A stretch of DNA of 64,000 nucleotides, from assembly GCF_004337985.1 (NCBI RefSeq), contig NC_043742.1, positions 7,853,136 through 7,917,135 of the forward strand. Direction: 5' to 3'. Position numbers and translations under genes: made by a program. Shown here one piece after another: positions 56,401-64,000 of the stretch. Each line of letters starts with the position of its first letter. Position 1 is the stretch's first letter. The stretch comes from Pyricularia pennisetigena. Taxonomy: Eukaryota > Ascomycota > Sordariomycetes > Magnaporthales > Pyriculariaceae. Below the pieces are notes generated by a model. That model worked only from the letters and a program-made list of their open reading frames with translations. It searched no databases and had not been told where the DNA came from.

Positions 56401-58026
56401 ATAATTATATATATATATATATTTATGTGTAAACAAATTTGAAAAGGATCGCTCGTGATCCAATATTATCTTTCGTATATAACAATTTCAATCTTTTGGA
56501 CAAAATACAGGACCTCGGACAAGGAAAATATAACCGAATGCAAAATTTGATTATATTTCCTTATATTAACGTTAGGATTTAAACAATATACGCAATTATA
56601 ATGGTACGCCACCGTACCTTTCCGCTTAAAATGGTTGCAAACGCCCGCCTTTTTACAATATCCGGACAGCTATTACGAAGGCGCCAAATATTATATAATG
56701 CACCAAATTTGTGGTTTTTTATTCCCCAACCGCCCACATACGCTTAAAACAATCCCACAATGCCCTACCTTCGCACGAGCTATTCCAATTTCCTACCTTA
56801 TCCAAACCCCCGCTATTACCGAAAACGAAAGGGAATATGCAGGAGTTATCCAAATGCACGGAATCTTTTTTAAATGTTTTTTGAACCTGTAACCCGACCG
56901 TTTCGATTATTTTTCCATACTGTTCCTCGTCCATGGGGATTCAAAAACAACGTTATACATCCGTATTATTTAGGGAATTTATATTGAATTATCCCACCTT
57001 TGTAATAAAAAATAATGGATATTACCCGTACCAACGTTTTTTTATATCGAATTTAATTTTATTAACCAATTGTAGCAATTTTACGCGCTTATTACATTTA
57101 TAAATATAATAGGGTTGGGGAAAAATAACAAGTTTTAAAAGAATAAAAAGGAGTTTTACTACGTTTTACGGTTTTTGCAAAATGCATTCCGGTCCCGTAT
57201 TTCATATATTATAATTATTATATTAATCCAAACCGGATTATTGGAAAAGGATTGGATTTTTAAAAACGCCCTGGAGCACGCGTCTACCGATATATTATAT
57301 AATTTATATATTTCCGTGGTAAATCGTATTTACGATAATATATTCGCCGGTTATATTAGCGGCTTAAAGGGTATTGGATTATGGGATATAAAACCCAAAA
57401 TTAATATCGCTTTCTATACGCAACGCCGTTATTTGGAACTAATTAACTTTTTATAAATAATAATACACGCGTTTCACTAAGGAAATTACGGCGTATTAGA
57501 AGCTATAATACCGCAATTGGTCCTATTTGTTTACGGTTGCACAATAAAAAACTATAGCCCTAGAATATTATATTTAACTCGGTTATTACGACCAAAAATT
57601 ATCAATAAACCGCTGCGGACCGGGATTTCAAAATTAACGTTCGTAAAATATACCACGGCCGGGAGTCAATTTAAACCGGTAAACCTAATAATTAAATATA
57701 TTAATAGGGGTTTCGTTATAAAAATTAAAAATAACCCCAATTCCACGCACAATTTGCGAAAACCATTCCTAAATTGTGCAGCGATGGGGCCAATTGCAAT
57801 TACGGTGCGCAAAATATTGGAAAATATCGCCCGTATACCTATTAATAGCAAATATTATATAATATTAACTAATTATAATATAATCCATTATACGTATTTG
57901 CTATTCCAAAATAGTTGGGGAAACGAAAAGGCCGAAGTATTACCCAGGTTCGACTTCAACGGTCCCGATTTATTATACCTGGGTTTAAAAAAGATAATAG
58001 GCGATAAATTGGAGGTATATAATTAA
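53482..58026 (+). pseudogene. DUF6589-like gene, RIP-degraded and split by a transposon
   Basis: The ATG at 53,482 opens MENILPTMLMDLPEEVFPSA; the frame is cut by a 1,856-bp element and resumes at 55,514. Removing it leaves about 890 codons with many Gln-to-stop changes. Best pieces: 55,951-56,262 (NYLLRAFVIYFINNPVPQ-like, with a stop), a YNNFNLLDKIQDLGQGKYNR block near 56,479-56,545, 57,175-57,456 (ALEHASTDILYNLYISVVNR) and 57,517-58,026. The layout (R-A-L-G-L region, then D-N-F-N-x-x-D-x-x-x-D with Gly) resembles fungal DUF6589 proteins, which I believe recur in repeat-rich DNA. Function of that family is not known. The gene faces a helicase relic tail to tail. Confidence 0.45.
53649..55504 (+). 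mobile_element. MULE-like non-autonomous DNA transposon, copy 3 (best preserved)
   Basis: The 1,856-bp element runs from TAGTCTCAGTGCTCAGACTAG to GAGCCCTGAGACTA. TATTTAAAC lies on both sides (53,640-53,648 and 55,505-55,513), a perfect 9-bp duplication. It has terminal hairpins, the CCGTTTATGGCGG-type motif near both ends (53,793 and 53,927 left; 55,163 and 55,342 right, inverted), and the same internal duplication as copy 1. There is no coding frame. The insertion interrupts the DUF6589-like frame. Confidence 0.9.
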
Positions 58027-58136
58027 AAAAACGTACGGCCCAGTAACGTGCTATTTTAGGCGGATATTTGAAAAAATGAAAGCAAATCCAAAAAACGGAT
58101 TTAACCGGATAAACGGGTTGAATATCAATGGTATAA

Positions 58137-58680
58137 TTAATACCGAAGGAAATTTGCTGGACGGAAAATACGAAAAATCCGACGAAAAAGGCGTATAAAA
58201 TTTAAAATAATACAAGGCAAATTACGCAGATTTAAACGGGTAAAAACGAGGATCGTTCCATTATAAAGAGGAATCAATGGACGAATAACGGTAACTTTAC
58301 CCCCGAATAACGGAGGTACAATAACGTCCGCAAAATTAGTAAATATAAACAAATAAATATTAATTGTAAACTTGGTTTAAAATAAAAAACGAGGTATAGT
58401 TTCCTCCAAAATTTTCCGCATAAATAACCCGTTTTCCTTCCATTTTCTTTACCCAAATAAATTATATTATCCCTTTACCGCCAATTATAAATCCAGCAAA
58501 AGAATCCTGGTAATAACCGTTATTTTAGTACCCTATTACCACGAATAATAAATTTATTAAACCGGATCCAAATAGTAATAATTGTTACAATATTATATAT
58601 ATAAAACCACCAACTTCCTAATATTAAACCTCCAAAAAAAGTAAAATAAAAAAGCGCAAACCGATTAAAAAAAACGAAAA
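58137..58680. other. AT-rich spacer between two convergent relics
   Basis: Minus-strand frames at 58,137-58,352 and 58,274-58,456 are short and lack domains. This is probably the 3' flank of both decayed genes. Confidence 0.4.
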
Positions 58681-61600
58681 CGTTTGGTAGCGTTAAATGT
58701 TGTTTTTAGGAATAGGTTTATTAACGTTACGCTTTTTTTCCGAATTGGGGTCGCGGTAAACGATCCAAAAACCGAATCGTTTTTTTCGTTATGCTTTTCC
58801 GAAATGGGTATATAGGGTTTTTTTTAACGAATCGAATGTGAATTTACCGTAATTAAGGCCAAAATCGATAGATGAAAAAAACGGAATAACGATAGCCAAA
58901 AGGTCGGCGTTATTATTACGAAAAATGCCTTTTTTAAACGGTTTATTGGTTTCCCGGCGTTTAATAACCCAGGAATTAAAATTTTTTATTAGGGCCCCGA
59001 TAACCCGCGCGGTCGCGGTTTCGTCGTAAAATCCATCGCTATTTTTATTTTATTTATTAATTTAACCATAAACCCCTGATTTATAATAGCAAAATCAAAA
59101 TAAGGTAAATATGTACGATTAATATGATTACTAAACGTATTACGGTTATTGTTTTAATCCTGGTATTGGTGATGAATATAAATTGGACCTAACGTTAAAA
59201 TAAAAATTAACGTTTTTTCGACTAAATCCTATGCGTTAAACTGTTTGAAAATATTTAATACGAATATTAAAACTAGGCGAAATTAAAATTCGTTTATGCG
59301 GCGCGTCCTGTAAAAATAAAAAGTATTAAAATGCTGGGGGGGGTTTTATTATCCAAACGAAGCAGTTAAATGGCCAGGAAAGCTTAATTAGTATTGCTTT
59401 ATACGCCAGGAATTGTTTAACAATTGGAAATTGGATAGTTTTGGGGAAACGTATACGCGTAGTATATTTAAATAGTATTCACTATATATTAGCAACGGCC
59501 GGAACAGTAGAAAAAGGTATTAACCCTCCGGAATATGCGATTTTTTACTCAGTTGAAAAAAGTACCTCGCATTTCGAAAATGCGCCAAATAATGGGTTTG
59601 TTTTAACTTAGCCGAATTAAACGCCCACAAATTTGCAATTATATATTAGCGTTCCTTATTAAAGGGATAATAATACCAATATAATAATTGGGGTGCAAAT
59701 TAAGGCCAGCGTTGGAAATGTTAATATTTAAAATATAAACGTTGAAATTGGAACTGGAATCGGTAAAATCGGAAACGGTTTTATCGCGTTCGGTTTGGGA
59801 CAGGTTTAATCGCATAATAGCTAAACTGAAACTGGTTTTTTGCAAAATAAAAGCAATAACACTAAAAAAAAAGTTGGTAGGTATATTAAAAAGTTTAATA
59901 ATTGTTACAAAAATGGAAGAATAAACAGCCATTATAATATTTGTTATAATTTCAAAATATTAAAAATTGTAATAATTGTTACAATAATTGTGAGGAAGGA
60001 AAGCAATTGTAACAATTATTACCATATAGCTAATTTTCGTTTGAATTTAAGGATTGGGCGTTATAATTAGGGCGCGTTAACCCTCTTTTTTTATACAAAT
60101 TTTGACCATGCGGGTAATAAATAGCGATTCGTTTAATATAAAATGGATTATTTTAACCCTACCCGACGGAGGTAGCGTTTTAGGATTAATGCAAGTTCTC
60201 GAGTAAGCCCAGTTAAAAAAACCGTCACCGTTATATTAAATTAAAACGTTTATAATTACCAATCCAAAACGGGTTTTTCCTTCCTATAAGTTTTTTGTAA
60301 AATTTTGTCGGACGTTGCGGTATTTGGTTTTAAAATCCATTTTTTTAACGCTCATATTCTACCCGATTCCGCCGAATTAATATCCCGGGTATTGTTTTCA
60401 GCGTGGATTATTAACCAAAAAAGGTAATTAATTGCCAAAAATTGCAACAAACGGATAAAACTTATATTAAAAAAACCCGAGGTTTGGCGGTTATTAGCTG
60501 CGGTATCCGTATTAATGGGAATTCCTAATGTAGCGGGACTAATATCGTCGGTATTTTCGGCCACGAATGCGGTAGTAATACTTTTAAAAATTGTTTCGGT
60601 ATTCGTTATAACGTTTTCGAAACGGTGGCCAAATTAGAGTTTTTTAATAATAATATTATAAAGCGGAATACATTTACGGGGATAAGTAATTATACCAATA
60701 GGTTAAATAAGCCCGGTATTTATAACCCTGCGTACCGTAAATAGGCTAATATACCTAAAAATTATTAACGATTTTTCGTTTGGTATAATGGTGGGAATTA
60801 TAAAATTTAAAATTCGAGGGTAAAATAGCTATGATTTTTAACCCATTGATTCGAATTTTCGCAATAAAGTTTTAATATTTTTATCGATATTTAAAACGAC
60901 GAAATAACCATTATTCTCCCAAATATAATCGACCGTAAATATATTTTCCTAAAATAGGCCTTTAAATCGGGCGAAAAAAATCGCAATTTTATCCCAAACC
61001 AGGGTATTAAAATTAGTAATATCCCTAATTTTATTCATGGTTGGCGTAATAATGGTTGTACCCCGATTAATGCAAAGAATAAAGCGAAATGCGCGGTATA
61101 TTATAGATTCGCGGTAACGGTGGTATTGAGCTTCGTTTCCAAGTATACGTTGGAAAAAAGTACTAAATGGTAAATATATAACCAAACGCCGGATATTTTT
61201 GGTATTTTCACCGGTGGAAAAATCGGTTTTCCGACCGTTTTTGCGTTAAAAGTTCCTAATAAATTTATTTAATTTAAGCAAATATATTGATATAACGAAA
61301 TTATAATAATTGTTACAACAAACATTTATTGGGAATCATTTTTAATATTGGAATTATCGTCGAGGTTATCGACGTCGGGAAAACGTTGCTAAAAACTGGG
61401 ATCGATAATTTTATTTATGTATTATAGGTTAAACACTTTTTCCGCGTTATAAATTTTGCCCAATTATTTAGTTTTTCGGATTGAAAATGTCGAATAAAAG
61501 GTAATAATAACCGTACCCGCAGATTTGGGATTAGATTTGCGGGCGGCGAATTTGGTTAAAGTATTGTAAAATTGTGCCTGGGTAAAAGTAGCAACCGCTC

Positions 61601-61942
61601 GCGGGGTATCGGTAATATATACCTCGGTTAAACCATAATAGTATTTAACGTCGAGGGTTGGGAAATTAGTTATTATTGCTTTAAATATTTGGGAAATAAG
61701 GCTGGCCGGGGCGAAAATTAAAGTGGGAAAACATCCATCGGTATTTTGGATAAATCGGTCGTATTGGTAATGGATATACCATATATAAATCGCCGTAAAA
61801 TAGATAATCGTTTTATCTGTGCCTATTTTATTGGTTAATATCCAATTTTTAAAAGTTAACTGCTCCAGCTTTAATAAAATATGGGTATTTAAACCGAAAA
61901 AAAGATTAATTAAGTAAAAAACAGAAATTATAGCATTGAATT

Positions 61943-62151
61943 ACAGAAATAGGGGCAGGATTATAATAATAATTACAGAAATAAAAGTAAGATTGTAATA
62001 ATAGTTACAAAAATAAAGGTAGGATTGTAACAATAGTTATAAAAGTAGGGGCAGAATTGTAATGATAATTACAAAAATAGGGGCAGGATTGTAATAATAA
62101 TTACAAAAATAGGGGTAAAATTGTAATAATAATAACAAAAATAGGGATAAT
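61943..62151. repeat. 32-bp tandem repeat inside the helicase relic
   Basis: About 6.5 copies of a unit resembling AAATAGGGGCAGGATTGTAA followed by TAATAATTACA. It sits between two coding blocks of the helicase relic, perhaps in a former intron. Confidence 0.7.
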
Positions 62152-62653
62152 ATATATATAATTTACCAGCCAATTAATGGGGTAGCCAATAGCGATTAAA
62201 AGGAGTATTAAATATATCCCAGTTAAACCAAAAATATTTACCTTTAATTTTTTTATATTTGAAATCCATTTTGTTATCGGTATTTAAACCGTCGAGAGGA
62301 AAGGTATTTTAAAAAAGGCGCAAATTTTTTATAGCAACCTAAATCGCGTTTGCGTTAAAAAGATAACCAATCCAGGGATAACCCTTGGTTAAAATGGAGA
62401 ATTGCGTATAGTATACCAAGGAAACCGTTAGGACTTTTTCGCGGGCGTCCTCGAAAATTTCCTCTTTTGCGCGATTTATATTAGTAAATCGATCGGCGGT
62501 AATGGATTGGGTTTGTATAAAATTGAGGAAATCGTTTTATTGGTCGTCGCCAAAAAGTTTGGGATAAAATTCGGTAATTTGGGTTTTTGGTTTGGTAAAA
62601 ATGGGATGATGGAACCGCCCTTCGTCGTACCAATTGTTAAAAATATTTTTAAA

Positions 62654-63313
62654 TGTGAGGAAGTTACGAGATAAAATAAGCTTAATTTTGAACGCGGGGA
62701 AAAGTGGATCACGTATAAGGTTGATGGAACGTTGAAGTGGCAGATAACCGTTTGCTAACGGGTAATAGAGATGATATATTGTTGTTGCACAATCGATTCG
62801 TTAAATCGTTGAATCGATGAAGGTTATGAAGGTGATGAATCTAAGGCTAAGTTGTGAATTACGTGTTCGAATCCGTAGGTGCAGATCTTCGATCCGGATG
62901 TCCGGAATGCGGGTACACGTCAAATGATTTTGGCCTTATTTATGCGACTAACCTGCCGGCCTATTAAGCCTAACGGCCCATTGACCCTAACGGCCTATTG
63001 TGCTTATGCATGCACAGAAAATCTGCGACCATAACGGGATTTGAACCCACACATTTCAACGTATATAAAATATAGATTATGGTACGTGTATTATACGATC
63101 AAGCTGGATTAAATATGACGTATTTGTTTTGTTGTTAAAACTATGAACAAAGACGTAATATATAAACCTTTGTGTGTATAAACGCGTATACGTTTTATTT
63201 GTTATTTATTTATTTATTCGACGCAGGGTGACTAATAAAATTAGCACGTGCTAGCCGTTATAAGATAATGTAGGGTAGCTAATATAATTAGCCCTGCGCT
63301 AGCCATGTTCACA
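62654..63313 (+). repeat. solo LTR, copy 3 (family with tRNA-like segment)
   Basis: The 660-bp unit starts TGTGAGGAAGTTACGAG and ends CATGTTCACA. TTAAA at 62,649-62,653 and 63,314-63,318 is a perfect 5-bp duplication. It splits the helicase relic. Differences from copies 1 and 2 are mainly transitions. Confidence 0.92.
63024..63110 (-). other. tRNA-like segment inside solo LTR copy 3
   Basis: The minus strand has the B-box region as GGGTTCAAATCCCG (one transition from copy 1) and a decayed A box (CAGCTTGATCG). The T arm still folds. This copy is the most degraded of the three. Confidence 0.5.
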
Positions 63314-64000
63314 TTAAATATTAACAAATCCAATAGGTGTATTTAAATTTAATTTGTACGCTTTTTTTTCAACCGTCCGATTTTAATGGGTTTAAAACGG
63401 GACCAGGTATCGATAACGAGCATTATTATCGTCCCATTGTAACAGGCGCGGTTGAAACCAAATAAATTGGCGACGTCGATAATTTAATCCGCTCGCGAAC
63501 GGGCAATTAAACGATATTCAAATTGCATTAAATGCAGACTATTTAAAACGATAACGTTGACGGCGATTATTGCATAATTGGCGATAATAAACAGGGTGGA
63601 AAATTATTCGATAACAAACTTAAAAGGGTTACGGTAATTTCCACTAAAATCATTAAAATCTTTTTTAATTTTAATAACGATTTTTCCCTGCCGGCGAAAA
63701 CTAAAATAAAGAAAATGGTAGTAAACCTTAAATTAATCGTCGATAAAATAACCGCTATATATATATGGTCCAGGGTTAGCGGTTTTAAATTTTAACTCGC
63801 CGTTCTTGAATTTAGGTCCGGTGGTTATTATCCGCAGGTAAATTAATATCGTGTCGAAGATTGTGGGAATTATAACCGGTTTTAATTTGTTTGCGAATAT
63901 CCTTAACCCGGGGAGGTAAATATCGTTTTGGCGGATAAAGGGGGGGATAAGAGGTAAGCGACGGCGATTTACCAAATTATCCAAAATGGGTTTGGTATTT

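Larger units (their letters stand above)
58680..64000 (-). pseudogene. SNF2-family helicase relic, RIP-degraded, running off the window
   Basis: Reading the minus strand from the window end, a frame with Gln-to-stop changes crosses the solo LTR (DLLIF|KNIFNNWYDEG rejoins exactly when LTR and one TTAAA are removed). Near 61,900-61,720 it reads LEQLTFKNWILTNKIGTDKT, where SNF2 proteins have DEMGLGKT (Walker A, about 61,803-61,838), then PTLIFAPASL and VIITFYSTFS. The C-terminal helicase lobe is at 59,932-59,639: LSQTERDKTVSDF and VYILNINISNAGLNLH (motif V). The gene would be over 1,500 codons. RIP mutation implies repeated copies, so it was probably part of a duplicated or mobile unit. Confidence 0.6.

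Noticed and set aside
61943..62151. CRISPR-like array
   Set aside because: The 32-bp units are contiguous with no unique spacers, and the genome is fungal; an ordinary tandem repeat.
1..64000. A Starship giant transposon
   Set aside because: I looked for a DUF3435 tyrosine-recombinase captain and for its usual cargo (DUF3723, ferric reductase, patatin, NLR) and saw none.

Overview
This window looks like nuclear DNA of a filamentous ascomycete (Pezizomycotina). Genes carry short GT-AG introns with CTGAC-type branch sites. There is a split tRNA-Leu, and the gene content is typical of fungi: a GH10 xylanase, a heme-thiolate haloperoxidase, an ATP-grasp protein and a SET protein. AT-rich retroelements carry many in-frame TAA/TAG codons where Gln or Trp is expected. 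That is the usual footprint of repeat-induced point mutation (RIP). I cannot name a species.

The window is bipartite. Bases 1 to about 25,000 and about 48,350 to 64,000 are AT-rich and built almost entirely of dead mobile DNA. Bases about 25,500 to 48,100 form a GC-balanced island with the living genes, interrupted by one relic at 43.5-44.9 kb.

Left AT-rich block: a Copia retroelement (1-14,323) is split by a complete chromodomain Ty3/gypsy element (2,306-9,532, 455-bp LTRs, target duplication GTTAA) and by a solo LTR (10,742-11,400, TAATC). A second, 5'-truncated Copia copy follows (to 19,954). Its LTR was hit by a 1.85-kb element with TAGTCTCAG/CTGAGACTA ends and a perfect 9-bp target duplication. 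A second copy of that element lies at 20,036-22,040, followed by fragments and a tiny, probably broken secreted-protein gene (23,026-23,184).

Gene island, left to right: decayed coding stretches; a Gly-rich secreted protein (28,029-28,412); tRNA-Leu(AAG) (32,191-32,293); a lipocalin-like protein and a secreted haloperoxidase placed tail to tail (33,181-34,911); an ATP-grasp enzyme (36,560-38,101, minus); a CxCxxC protein (39,154-39,896, minus); a GH10 xylanase (41,393-42,675, minus); a frameshifted relic (44.9-46.05 kb); and a SET-domain protein with a signal-like N-terminus (46,549-48,003).

Right AT-rich block: an internally deleted pogo/Fot element (48,358-49,453), a GC-rich palindrome beside an assembly gap, a Gag relic with a solo LTR (50,930-51,594), a DUF6589-like relic split by the third intact 9-bp-duplication element (53,649-55,504), and a minus-strand SNF2-helicase relic running off the window end, split by a third solo LTR (62,654-63,313).

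The two most distinctive items are the solo-LTR family, whose three copies each carry an antisense tRNA-like segment with A and B boxes, and the hairpin-ended, iteron-bearing 1.85-kb transposon family with 9-bp duplications. I see no CRISPR array, rRNA gene, Starship captain or complete secondary-metabolite cluster. Exon boundaries were assigned by eye.
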